A DNA stretch of 27,270 nucleotides from an uncultured Bacteroidales bacterium. GTDB lineage: Bacteria; Bacteroidota; Bacteroidia; Bacteroidales; UBA932. The notes beneath the pieces were generated by a model. It saw only the letters and a program-made list of their open reading frames with translations. It had not been told where the DNA came from and ran no database searches. The position numbers were made by a program, and so were the translations under genes. The stretch is taken from the NCBI GenBank assembly GCA_934725015.1, contig CAKVAS010000027.1, positions 1-27,270 on the forward strand. Reading direction: 5' to 3'. Below are positions 16,504 through 24,495 of this stretch, piece by piece (position 1 is the first letter of the stretch; every line of letters begins with the position of its first letter).

Positions 16504-18054
16504 ATGAGACTGAAAATAAGAATGTTATTCATGGCGCTTGCCTGCGCCTTTCCTATAGCCTGCTGCTGCACCCCGTCCGAGAATGAGGACGGAGGCGGCG
16601 CCGGCGGCGGGACGGAGCAGCCGGTGCCGCCGCAGGAGACGGCCTCGGACATCGTCGCCTACACCACGACCGCCGACGGCCGGCAGCTTTTCCGCAGGAG
16701 CGGTCTCAGCTTCGCCAAGGCAGGCAGCATGAGCCCGAATCAGGTGAAGTTCGAAAAGGACGCCTCCGCCAAGGAGGTCGAGGGCTTCGGACTCGCAGTC
16801 ACGACGGCATCCGCCTACAATCTCCTGAAGATGAGCGCGGAGGATCGCGCGGCTTTTCTCACCGAGCTTTTCTCCCCGACTGAGGGAGCCGGTTCGAGCC
16901 TCATCAGGGTCAGCATCGGGGCGTCCGACTTCTGCCTCAAGGACGAATACACATGGTGCGACGAGAAGGGTATGGAAAACTTCGCCGTCGCTGCGGAGGA
17001 CAGGGACTATCTCTTCCCGGTGCTGAAGGAGATATATGCCATCAACCCGGACGTGAAGATAATCGGTTCTCCGTGGTCCTGCCCGCAGTGGATGAAGGGC
17101 GGCTCCTACGGCTACGAGGACTATGACCCGGCCTACCTTGAGAAGGATTTCCCTCACTGGACCAGCGGTCGTCTGAAGCCTTCGTGCTATGCGGCCTACG
17201 CCTCCTATTTCGTGGAGTGGATAAAGGTCATGGAGAGCGAGGGCTTCAGGATTCATGCGGTCACGATGCAGAACGAGCCTCTGAACCACGGGAACTCCAT
17301 GTCGATGTATATGCCTTGGCGTGACCAGAAGGAATTCATCAAGGTTCTCGGCCCGGCGCTCGAAAAGGCCGGTTTCGGAGACGTGAAGATTCTCCTGTTC
17401 GACCACAACTACAACTACGACAACAAGTCCGACCAGCGCAACTATCCCCTTAACATCTATGCCGACGCCGAGGCGTACAAGTGGGCGGACGGCTCCGCAT
17501 GGCACAGCTACGGCGGCGACGTTTCGGAACTGGACAACATAAGGGCGGCGAACCCCGAGAAGGACATCTATTTCACCGAGGCCTCGATAGGGGAGTGGAA
17601 CTACAGTTTCGCATCCTGCCTTCTGAACGACTTCTCGTCGATTTTCCTCGGCACCCTCAAGCGCGGAGGCAGCGGCGTGACCCTGTGGAACCTCATGCTT
17701 GACGACAAGAACGGCCCCTACAGCCCCCACAACGGCTCCTGCAAGACCTGCTACGGCGGCGTGACCATAAGTTCGGCCGACTACCGGACGATAACGCGCA
17801 ACTCCCACTGGTACAATGTCGTTCATGCGAGCGCGGTGGTCAAGCCGGGGGCGAGGATGATGAAGATCGAAGGATATGAGGCCCCGTCTGGAACCGAGGT
17901 GCAGATGTTCGCGAATCCGGACGGCACCATCGGCGCGCTTGTATGCAACAGTTCCTCCGAGGAGCGCACGGTCGTGTTCGGGGCTGACAGCTACACGGTG
18001 AACCTCAAGGTGCCGGCGAAGAGCCTCGTGTCCGCGCTGTGGAAAGACAAATAA
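16504..18054 (+). CDS. GH30-family glycoside hydrolase lipoprotein, probable beta-1,6-glucanase-type
   Basis: The protein has 516 residues from ATG 16504; a TTG two codons upstream overlaps the susD stop and is less likely. A lipobox near residues 18-21 (PIACC) is followed by an acidic and Gly-rich stretch (ENEDGGG), which resembles a Bacteroidota surface-export signal. GH30 features: the glycine-rich beta-strand (VEGFGLAVTTASAYNLL), RVSIGASDF, IIGSPWSCPQWMK, the acid/base Glu258 in MQNEP and the nucleophile Glu359 in YFTEAS, with a small C-terminal beta domain (about 430-516). Both catalytic residues are present. GH30 enzymes of this kind beside SusC/SusD attack beta-1,6-glucan in characterised Bacteroides loci, while other subfamilies are glucosylceramidases or xylanases. 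The substrate is therefore inferred. It is probably exposed on the cell surface, cutting long chains before import. Confidence 0.88.
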   Translation: MRLKIRMLFMALACAFPIACCCTPSENEDGGGAGGGTEQPVPPQETASDIVAYTTTADGRQLFRRSGLSFAKAGSMSPNQVKFEKDASAKEVEGFGLAVTTASAYNLLKMSAEDRAAFLTELFSPTEGAGSSLIRVSIGASDFCLKDEYTWCDEKGMENFAVAAEDRDYLFPVLKEIYAINPDVKIIGSPWSCPQWMKGGSYGYEDYDPAYLEKDFPHWTSGRLKPSCYAAYASYFVEWIKVMESEGFRIHAVTMQNEPLNHGNSMSMYMPWRDQKEFIKVLGPALEKAGFGDVKILLFDHNYNYDNKSDQRNYPLNIYADAEAYKWADGSAWHSYGGDVSELDNIRAANPEKDIYFTEASIGEWNYSFASCLLNDFSSIFLGTLKRGGSGVTLWNLMLDDKNGPYSPHNGSCKTCYGGVTISSADYRTITRNSHWYNVVHASAVVKPGARMMKIEGYEAPSGTEVQMFANPDGTIGALVCNSSSEERTVVFGADSYTVNLKVPAKSLVSALWKDK

Positions 18055-18077
18055 TGTGTTAATTAAAGAAATACGAT

Positions 18078-20081
18078 ATGAAACTGAACATAAAAATGAC
18101 GGCGGTCTTCTGCGCCGTTGCCCTCGCGGCTTTCTCCTGCGAGAAGACCCCTACCTTCACGAAGGCTGAAAAGGGGCCGGACATGGAGGTGGTATCCTGC
18201 ACCGAATCCACTTATATGGGAGCGGAAATCACGGTGAACCTCAATCTGTCCGACAAGGACTTCGCGCTTTCGACGGTCAAGGCATTTCTATATTACGGGG
18301 AGACCGAGGTCGCTTCCGAAACACTGCGGACAAAGGAGGAGGGCGCCTATGAGCTGAAGATTCAGGCTCCTCTGCTCAAGGAGATTCCGAACGGAACCGC
18401 AAGCCTCGTGCTCAAGGCTCAGAACGTTGGGCTCGGCATCACCGAGACCACGCTCGACGTCGCTCTCAACAGGCCGAATTTCGAGACTCTGACGGTGGTG
18501 GACGAGTCCGGAAACAAGTATGAGATGGCAAGGACCGCCGACTACAGCTATGAGGTCACCGCAGATTTCCCGGCATATGTCAATGCCAACCTCGTCACTC
18601 CGGCATTCAACGGGGAGGAGGTCATCACCCTCGGCTGGGACGGCTCGTCCCTCACTGCCGCCGCGGATGCGGAGCTGATTCCTTTCGGAGCCAGCATCGC
18701 GGGAAAATACACTCTGAAGGCCAATCTCATGGATTTGACCGTGTCTCCGACAGGAAACGCCGCGGTCGTGTCCTGCACGCAGTACCGGCAGGGACAGAAG
18801 ATGGAGTTCGGAAATGTCGTGAATGTGGAGAGCTGGACGCTCGACCCGGATTTCTTCGACCTTGACAAGGACACCAAGACGGTGACTTTCCGTGCCGTTG
18901 ACGGTCTGTACAGGATGGCTTATGACACTGAGAATATGTTCGTCAAGGTGGAGCCTATGAAGGATGAGGACAATGTGCTCACCCTCTCCGAGGACGGTTC
19001 CGGAGCCGTCTGGGCAATCGGGCAGAATTTCGGAAAGCCGGTGATAGGGCCGAGCTGGAACACGGATGACGGCGCCTACCCTGCGGCTCAGGTTTCGGAC
19101 AAGGTCTATGAGTTCACCCTCGCGGTTCCGGGGCAGCTGGCGATTTCCGGCGGCAAGTTCAAGTTTTACAGCGAGAAAGGCTGGGGCGGCGAGTTCAAGA
19201 AGGAGAACTATGCATCCGTGCAGCTTTCTCCTGCATTCAATATGACTGACACGGGAGACATCGAGGTCGCCGACGTCAAGGCCGGGAAGGGCTACAGGCT
19301 TGTCCTTGACCTCACCGCAGGCGTGAAGGCGGCTAAGATTTCCTACAAGGAGGTTGAGGTTGCGGCTGCCGGGCTTGACATCACGGTGAACGGAGAGAAG
19401 GCTCTCAAGATGTCCGCGAGCGTCTATAAGGTCATGGCGGTCAAGGTCGATAAGGGCAGCGTCATCTCCTTTACCGGCATCGACAACCCTCAGGAATGGA
19501 CGCTTGACGGGGATCACTTTGAAATCACCGCCGAGGGTCTGAAGTTTAACGCCGTGAGCGGATGGTACTCTTTCGAGCTGAATGTGGAGAACAAGTATGT
19601 GATTGTCCGTCATGTGAAGTCCGACGGAAAGGCGGCCACCTACGCCGACGAGAAAGCGATTACCTTCATGGGCTGGGGCGTGGGCTACCCTGCTATGGCT
19701 CAGCAGCTCGGCTGGGACTCCGGGCTTCTGACCACCCTTGCGCAGATTGAGGACGGGGTCTATCAGTTCACGGGCGTGGCCTGCAAAGAGAACGATGAGA
19801 CCGTTGTCGGCAACTGCTGGCGCTACGACAACATCTCCATCAAGCTCTTCGGCCAGGCCGGCTGGGGTGATGAGATGGGAACTGTCACGCTCACGGATGA
19901 GGCGAAGAAGTATATCGCTCAGGACGGTAATGTCGAACTGATTGTGGATCACAAGGACGATGCCGGTGAGAAGGTTTATAAGCCTCTTGAACTCGGCGCG
20001 ACCTACCGCATGACAGTCACTGACTGCTCGGCTCTCAACGGGGGCAAGTTCGACGTGACCATCGACTTCCGCAAGCTGTAG
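18078..20081 (+). CDS. Surface glycan-binding lipoprotein (SusE/F position), duplicated modules
   Basis: The protein has 667 residues with a lipoprotein signal (AAFSC, Cys21). It occupies the SusE/F slot after SusC, SusD and the glycosidase and resembles the DUF5125/DUF5121-type binding proteins of Bacteroidales; that family name is from memory. An Ig-like N-terminal part (about 35-135) is followed by two related modules. Residues 253-292 (WTLDPDFFDL, then AVDGLYRMAYDTENMFVKVE) align with 474-511 (WTLDGDHFEI, then AVSGWYSFELNVENKYVIVR). KFKFYSEKGWGGEF near 360 aligns with SIKLFGQAGWGDEM near 587. The Trp and Tyr residues could form sugar-binding platforms. No catalytic motif is seen, so the role is probably to hold glycan at the surface for the GH30 enzyme. 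A terminator follows. Confidence 0.85.
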   Translation: MKLNIKMTAVFCAVALAAFSCEKTPTFTKAEKGPDMEVVSCTESTYMGAEITVNLNLSDKDFALSTVKAFLYYGETEVASETLRTKEEGAYELKIQAPLLKEIPNGTASLVLKAQNVGLGITETTLDVALNRPNFETLTVVDESGNKYEMARTADYSYEVTADFPAYVNANLVTPAFNGEEVITLGWDGSSLTAAADAELIPFGASIAGKYTLKANLMDLTVSPTGNAAVVSCTQYRQGQKMEFGNVVNVESWTLDPDFFDLDKDTKTVTFRAVDGLYRMAYDTENMFVKVEPMKDEDNVLTLSEDGSGAVWAIGQNFGKPVIGPSWNTDDGAYPAAQVSDKVYEFTLAVPGQLAISGGKFKFYSEKGWGGEFKKENYASVQLSPAFNMTDTGDIEVADVKAGKGYRLVLDLTAGVKAAKISYKEVEVAAAGLDITVNGEKALKMSASVYKVMAVKVDKGSVISFTGIDNPQEWTLDGDHFEITAEGLKFNAVSGWYSFELNVENKYVIVRHVKSDGKAATYADEKAITFMGWGVGYPAMAQQLGWDSGLLTTLAQIEDGVYQFTGVACKENDETVVGNCWRYDNISIKLFGQAGWGDEMGTVTLTDEAKKYIAQDGNVELIVDHKDDAGEKVYKPLELGATYRMTVTDCSALNGGKFDVTIDFRKL

Positions 20082-20096
20082 CTGTCTGAATCTTCA

Positions 20097-20130
20097 CCGC
20101 CTGCGGCGATTTTCCTCAGGCGGAGTCTTT
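20097..20130 (+). terminator. Probable terminator of the glycan utilisation operon
   Basis: CCGCCTG (20097-20103) pairs with CAGGCGG (20117-20123), with a 13-base loop, and is followed by the T-rich AGTCTTTTCTT. It lies 16 bases after the binding-protein stop and separates the structural genes from the regulator. Confidence 0.65.
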
Positions 20131-20217
20131 TCTTCGGGGATATATTCCATGATATTGGGTATATCCCCGATTTTGCATATATTTGTTCCCCGAACCGCGG
20201 AAATATATCCCCGAAGA
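20131..20217. promoter_or_regulatory. Inverted repeat bracketing the regulator promoter (candidate operator)
   Basis: The left arm TCTTCGGGGATATATTCC (20131-20148) and right arm GGAAATATATCCCCGAAGA (20199-20217) are inverse complements apart from one extra base. A third copy of the core, TATATCCCCGA, lies at 20160-20170 inside the promoter spacer. Sites on both sides of and within the promoter suggest binding by a regulator, most simply the product of the gene it controls. Confidence 0.65.
20154..20185 (+). promoter_or_regulatory. Promoter of the DUF6377-type regulator gene
   Basis: TATATTTG at 20178-20185 fits the -7 consensus, and ATTG at 20154-20157 is an acceptable -33 box with a 20-base spacer. 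The expected start of transcription is about 20192, leaving a leader of about 57 bases that contains the right arm of the inverted repeat. Confidence 0.6.
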
Positions 20218-20248
20218 CGGATATTTCCGACAAAACACCACATCGCAG

Positions 20249-21892
20249 ATGAACACGCGCCGGCGCATAATATTTTTTTTCATTCTTCCCTTTTTTCTTT
20301 TTTCGTGCTCGTCTCCGGAGAATGGTGAACTTCTCGAAAAACTGGACGAAACACTCGAGAACAAGGCTGTCTATGAGGGATATTTCCGGGACGGGGTGCG
20401 GGTTCTGAAGGACGTGCTTTCCGAACAGACCGAGCCGGAGCAGATTTACGGGCTGAACCTCAGGATTGCGGACCGTTACCGGCAGTTCAGCCTCGACTCC
20501 GCCGTCGTGTATCTCGGGAAGAACAGGGCCGTCGCGATGCGGATGAATGACCCCTCAAGAGTCGCGGAGACGGATTTCAGGATGGCGGTCGTTTATGTCA
20601 AGGCCGGCTATCAGGTCGAGGCGGACGACATCCTGAAACGCTACCGGGGACGCGCGATTCCCGACGGGGCGCTCAGGGACTATTATGCGGCGGAGCATAC
20701 TTATTGGGGCGAGACGATGGCATATACTTCCACCTCCGAGTCCTACGGTGACAAGCTCTCGCGGCGCGACGCCTTCCGTGAACTTCTGCTTTCGATGACG
20801 GCGGAAGGAACGTGGGAGTGGTACAATCTGAAGCGGGAGGAGGCTGACGAGGCCCGCGATGCCGAGGCCATGAGGGAGTTCGCCTGCGGGATGCTCGGGT
20901 GCAGTCAGGAAAATTCCCGCAAATATGCGGAAGCGGCGTATTACTATGCGCACAGTTTCGAGGACACGGATTCTTCGGTGTTTGAGGAATGGCTGATACG
21001 CTCGGCGATAGCGGACATGATGTGCGCTACTAAGGACTATGCCTCGCTGAACGACCTGTCGAGGATAATGTTCGACAAGGGGGACATCGACAGGGCCTTC
21101 CGCTATGCCGCCGACCACTGCATGGTGGATGCCCTGCACTATAACGGCAAGCTGCGCCCTTGGCAGATACTGATGTTCTTTCCTGAAATCGAGAATGCCT
21201 ACCAGCGGAAACACGCCCTTCAGAGCAGGTTCACGCTGATTCTTCTCCTGTGCATTTCGGTGCTGTTCGTCCTCATGCTCCTGCTCCTTGCGTTTCTCTT
21301 CAAGCGCCAGCAGATTCTGGACTCGATGCGGGCGAAGCTTCAGGAGTCATACCTTGAGATTGACAGCCGGAATCACGAGCTTGTGGCAGTGAACAGCCGG
21401 CTGGTGAGCCTCAACGCGAGGATGCAGGAGTCGGACAAGGTGAAGCAGGAGTACATAACTCTGTTCCTCGGGATGGTGTCGGACAACATCAGCGCCTCCC
21501 GGCAGTACCGCAACAAGGTTCTCAGGTGCATCAGACAGGGAAAGACCAAGGCTCTGACGGACGAAATCGAGAGCCTGGCACCGGTCGATGACGATATACT
21601 CGAGTTCTACAAGATGTTCGACCAGACTTTCGTAAATCTCTATCCCGATTTCGTGGATAAGTTCAATGCCCTGCTCACGGAAGGTTCTGAGATTGTTCCC
21701 AAGGGCGATGACATCCTGACCCCCGAACTGAGGATATTCGCGCTTATTAAGCTTGGAATCACCGAGTCGAGCCGCATAGCCTCGCTTCTGCACTATTCGG
21801 CCAACACGATTTACAACTACCGGGCGAAAATAAAGAACCGTGCACGCGGGTCGAGGGAGGACTTTGAGGAGGCGGTGCGAAATCTGGAGTGA
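20249..21892 (+). CDS. Membrane-anchored transcriptional regulator, DUF6377 type
   Basis: The protein has 547 residues. The ATG at 20249 is chosen because it begins a signal or lipoprotein-like N-terminus (FFILPFFLFSCSS); an in-frame extension upstream overlaps the promoter. Residues about 25-315 are helical and TPR-like and would lie in the periplasm. A single membrane span is at about 328-351 and a coiled coil at about 355-400. The cytoplasmic C-terminus carries a helix-turn-helix of the LuxR/response-regulator kind at about 490-530 (LTPELRIFALIKLGITESSRIASLLHYS, then TIYNYRAKIKNRA; shown in two parts). Such proteins are thought to pass a periplasmic sugar signal to DNA directly, without phosphorelay. 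Its position right after the glycan locus, on the same strand, makes it the likely controller of susC. Confidence 0.82.
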   Translation: MNTRRRIIFFFILPFFLFSCSSPENGELLEKLDETLENKAVYEGYFRDGVRVLKDVLSEQTEPEQIYGLNLRIADRYRQFSLDSAVVYLGKNRAVAMRMNDPSRVAETDFRMAVVYVKAGYQVEADDILKRYRGRAIPDGALRDYYAAEHTYWGETMAYTSTSESYGDKLSRRDAFRELLLSMTAEGTWEWYNLKREEADEARDAEAMREFACGMLGCSQENSRKYAEAAYYYAHSFEDTDSSVFEEWLIRSAIADMMCATKDYASLNDLSRIMFDKGDIDRAFRYAADHCMVDALHYNGKLRPWQILMFFPEIENAYQRKHALQSRFTLILLLCISVLFVLMLLLLAFLFKRQQILDSMRAKLQESYLEIDSRNHELVAVNSRLVSLNARMQESDKVKQEYITLFLGMVSDNISASRQYRNKVLRCIRQGKTKALTDEIESLAPVDDDILEFYKMFDQTFVNLYPDFVDKFNALLTEGSEIVPKGDDILTPELRIFALIKLGITESSRIASLLHYSANTIYNYRAKIKNRARGSREDFEEAVRNLE

Positions 21893-21898
21893 GGCAAA

Positions 21899-23068
21899 AT
21901 GGTTGGTATGAATGAAAATATGGACGGGGATATGATGCCGGAGGGACTTTTCGCTCCCGGACGCCGCTACAGCGCGTATGTGGATTTTTTCCGCCGGCGC
22001 TACGGTGCGAGGCTTCAGAAGGTTGTGATTGACGCTGGGTTCACCTGCCCGAACAGGGACGGAAAGGTCGGTTTCGGCGGCTGCACTTTCTGTGACAACG
22101 CGGCGTTCCACCCTGCCTACAGCCGTGCTGAGAAGACGATAGGGGAGCAGATTGACGAGGGCATCGAGTTCCACAGGGGACGCTACCGCAACACTGCGGC
22201 GTACCTCGCCTATTTTCAGGCCTATTCAAACACCTATGCGAGTCTTGAGCGGCTTCGCGAACTCTATTGTGCGGCCTTGGCGCATCCGTCGGTGGTGGGA
22301 ATCGTCATAGGAACGCGGCCGGACTGCGTGGATGAGGCGAAGCTGGACTTTCTTCAGGAACTTGCGGCCGGGAAGGTGCTTGAGGGCTGGCGGCGGGAGG
22401 TTGCCAGTTCTTGCGGTTGCTCTCCTGCCGGAGCCGATTCTAAGCATAAGGATTCTGACAAAATTGTGATAGAAGGCGGTTTGGTGGAGGAAACTGGCAT
22501 AACTACATCCGGAGCCGGTCATAATGGGAACTCGGAGACTGTTGCCCCGCTTGTGCTGGAGGCTCCTGTGGTGATTGTGGAATATGGCATTGAGTCCTGC
22601 TATGACGCGACGCTGCGCCGCGTGAACAGGGGACACGACTTCGCTGCGGCGAGGCGGGCTGTGGATATGACCGCTGCCCGGGGACTGGACTGCGGAGCGC
22701 ACTTCATTCTCGGTCTGCCGGGCGAAAGCCGTGAGATGATGCTGGAAGAGTGCGCGATGATAAACTCCCTGCCTCTGACCACCGTAAAGTTCCACCAGCT
22801 GCAGATTGTCAGGGACACCGCCATGGAGCGCGAATATGCCGCCCGTCCCTCCGACTTCATCCGCTTCACCCTCGACGGCTACATAGACTTCTTCGTCGAT
22901 ATGCTCGAACGCCTCCGTCCCGACCTCTGCATAGAGCGCTTTGCCGGCGAGGTTCCCCCGCGCTTCGTGAACGCGACCCCCTGGGGACTCATCCGCAACG
23001 CCGAACTGCTCCGCCTCCTCGAATCCCGCCTCCTCGCCCGCCAAACCTGGCAGGGCCGTCTGCTGTAA
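21899..23068 (+). CDS. Radical SAM protein of the YhcC family (TIGR01212 type)
   Basis: The protein has 389 residues. The iron-sulfur cluster Cys set Cys50, Cys62 and Cys65 lies in CPNRDGKVGFGGCTFC, the signature of the YhcC group. Other marks are AYFQAYSNTYA near 104-114, GTRPDCVDEAKLDFL near 138-152 and the glycine-rich HFILGLPGES near 271-280. The family's substrate is not established; tRNA or other RNA modification has been suggested. An insertion of about 60 residues (about 158-222, from LEGWRREVASSCG to VAPLVLEAP) separates FLQELAAGK from VVIVEYGIES, which are almost adjacent in ordinary members. Its DNA (about 22375-22560) looks AT-richer than its surroundings. The ATG follows the regulator stop by six bases, so the two genes are probably co-transcribed, though a functional link is doubtful. 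Confidence 0.88.
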   Translation: MVGMNENMDGDMMPEGLFAPGRRYSAYVDFFRRRYGARLQKVVIDAGFTCPNRDGKVGFGGCTFCDNAAFHPAYSRAEKTIGEQIDEGIEFHRGRYRNTAAYLAYFQAYSNTYASLERLRELYCAALAHPSVVGIVIGTRPDCVDEAKLDFLQELAAGKVLEGWRREVASSCGCSPAGADSKHKDSDKIVIEGGLVEETGITTSGAGHNGNSETVAPLVLEAPVVIVEYGIESCYDATLRRVNRGHDFAAARRAVDMTAARGLDCGAHFILGLPGESREMMLEECAMINSLPLTTVKFHQLQIVRDTAMEREYAARPSDFIRFTLDGYIDFFVDMLERLRPDLCIERFAGEVPPRFVNATPWGLIRNAELLRLLESRLLARQTWQGRLL

Positions 23069-23090
23069 AAATCGGAGTGTGAAAAAATTG

Positions 23091-23186
23091 TTATAGGAAC
23101 ATAGTCATGTATGTCGGGAGGTACAGGATGTCTCCATCCTTGCGCAGGTCTTTCGTGTAGATCAGATATTTGTCGCTGTTCTGCAT
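23091..23186 (-). CDS. Tiny ORF of 31 codons, possible gene remnant
   Basis: An ATG at 23186 opens a 31-residue frame (MQNSDKYLIYTKDLRKDG then DILYLPTYMTMFL) ending at 23091. The residue pattern looks protein-like rather than random, and its end resembles the tail of a folded domain, but I do not recognise the family. It sits between convergent genes next to the tandem repeat at 23202-23309. It may be a real small protein, the 3' remnant of a lost gene, or chance. Confidence 0.3.
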   Translation of the reverse strand: MQNSDKYLIYTKDLRKDGDILYLPTYMTMFL

Positions 23187-23201
23187 AAGACAGCGCGTCT
23201 T

Positions 23202-23309
23202 ACACGAATCTCAAAATGTTTTGACGGAAATTCCGCGCAAATCTCAAATTGTTGGGGTGTTTTGACACGAATCTCAAAATGTTTTGACGGGAATTCCGCA
23301 CAAATCTCA
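23202..23309. repeat. Intergenic tandem repeat, two 45-bp copies with a 63-bp period
   Basis: Copies at 23202-23246 and 23265-23309 differ at only two of 45 bases. Each begins ACACGAATCTCAAAATGTTT and contains a near-palindrome GGAAATTCC or GGGAATTCC. The heptamer AATCTCA occurs four times, at 23207, 23240, 23270 and 23303 (spacing 33, 30, 33). The repeat lies between the convergent radical SAM and MltF-like genes. Confidence 0.85.
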
Positions 23310-23313
23310 TTTT

Positions 23314-24495
23314 TTACTTTTCGCAGATGCGGCAGAAGTTGCGGTAGTTTTCGAAGATTTTGTCGATGTAGGCCGCGGTCTCGCCGGTGGTGAAGCGGTC
23401 ACCGGAGGTGTCACGCACGTCGCTTTCCGGGCTGCCGCCCTGATTGCTGTCCAGAACGAGGCTTACGGAATCCCTGCCTGCGGTCATGGAGGAGTCAATC
23501 CTTGTCATCTCTTCGGGGGTGATGCAGTTCACGGCCGCGGAGTCGATGTCGGCGTTCAGCGCGGAGTCGGACAGCTCGGATTCGGGGATGCCGTTGAGGT
23601 AGCGGAGCACGCGCGTCTCGCCGGCGTTGTAGGAGGCGAAGACATATCTGAGACGCTCGTCCCCGGTGGCATATTTCCGGAAAAGACGGTCGAGTCGGCC
23701 GAGGTAGCTGGCTCCGGCGCGTATGTTCTCGTCCGGGTCGAGCACGTCCTTCACGTCATAGACCCTGACCGTCAGCGGCATAATCTGCATCAGCCCCCTT
23801 GCCCCGGCGCGAGAGGTCACGTTAATCGCGAACTTCGACTCCGTATAGACCACCGCCGCGAGCATTCTCCAGTCCCAGCCTATCGAGTCGGCCCACGCGC
23901 GGATGGTGCTGTCGTAGGGACTGAGCTGCTGCCTTTCGGAAAAGGCCTTGTGGGGACGGTAGGAAGACGGCATGAAACGGAAGCGTTCGAGCATCTCGCC
24001 GAACTCAACGCGGCTCGTGTAGTCGCCTATCCAGGAGTTCACCCTGCGCATCTCGGCTCTTTCCTCCCGTCGCATGACCCAGCACAGTTCCTTGCAGACA
24101 GGCCGTGACTTCGCCACGCTGTCGATGTGGCTGACATGAAGGACCGAGTCGAACTTCGGGAGCACCACAATGTCGGCCGCCCCGCTCCTCAGCGAGTCGA
24201 GGCTGCTCTCCTTTCGTGTGAACGCCCTGATTCTGACCTTGCAGTCGTTCTCGGCCGCGAAGTCCCGCAGCATCTCGTAGCTCAGCCCTGCATAGAGTAT
24301 GTCCCCGTCGATTTTGTACTGTCCGAAGTCCAGCACGCACTCAAGTTCCCTTCCCTCAAGGGGATTTGGCTGGGGGCGTGTCGCAATATGATGGACATAC
24401 CACACCCCCGCAGCGACGAGAACCGCACCGGCAAGTCCTGCAAGGAAAGTGAGAAGTTCCCTGTGGCGTTGTCTGATGTTACCTCCGTACCGCAT
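23314..24495 (-). CDS. MltF-like membrane-bound lytic murein transglycosylase
   Basis: The protein has 393 residues. A membrane anchor or signal segment lies at about 15-35 (LTFLAGLAGAVLVAAGVWYV). Residues about 48-195 resemble a periplasmic solute-binding domain (YAGLSYEMLRDFAAENDCKV, AADIVVLPKFDS), as in MltF. The C-terminal SLT domain at about 200-300 has catalytic Glu219 in YTESKF, the ARGLMQIMP motif near 232-240 and ASYNAG near 287-292. It cleaves the glycan strand of peptidoglycan to anhydro products at the cell envelope. The last part (about 300-393) is Ser/Asp-rich and then helical. Its start overlaps the end of the upstream porin-like gene by 17 bases, indicating translational coupling. 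Confidence 0.9.
   Translation of the reverse strand: MRYGGNIRQRHRELLTFLAGLAGAVLVAAGVWYVHHIATRPQPNPLEGRELECVLDFGQYKIDGDILYAGLSYEMLRDFAAENDCKVRIRAFTRKESSLDSLRSGAADIVVLPKFDSVLHVSHIDSVAKSRPVCKELCWVMRREERAEMRRVNSWIGDYTSRVEFGEMLERFRFMPSSYRPHKAFSERQQLSPYDSTIRAWADSIGWDWRMLAAVVYTESKFAINVTSRAGARGLMQIMPLTVRVYDVKDVLDPDENIRAGASYLGRLDRLFRKYATGDERLRYVFASYNAGETRVLRYLNGIPESELSDSALNADIDSAAVNCITPEEMTRIDSSMTAGRDSVSLVLDSNQGGSPESDVRDTSGDRFTTGETAAYIDKIFENYRNFCRICEK

Noticed and set aside
16525..17826. Minus-strand open frame of 433 codons opposite the GH30 gene
   Set aside because: It is fully inside a gene with intact catalytic motifs, and its composition is that of an antisense shadow.
18288..19952. Minus-strand open frame of 554 codons opposite the glycan-binding protein gene
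   Set aside because: It lies inside a clear lipoprotein gene, has no recognisable motif, and results from the low stop frequency in GC-rich antisense frames.
20183..20248. Upstream in-frame start for the DUF6377-type regulator
   Set aside because: It overlaps the promoter and the operator arm, and would displace the hydrophobic signal-like N-terminus.
23202..23309. CRISPR array
   Set aside because: There are only two long copies, the spacing is short and similar in sequence, and no cas genes are nearby.
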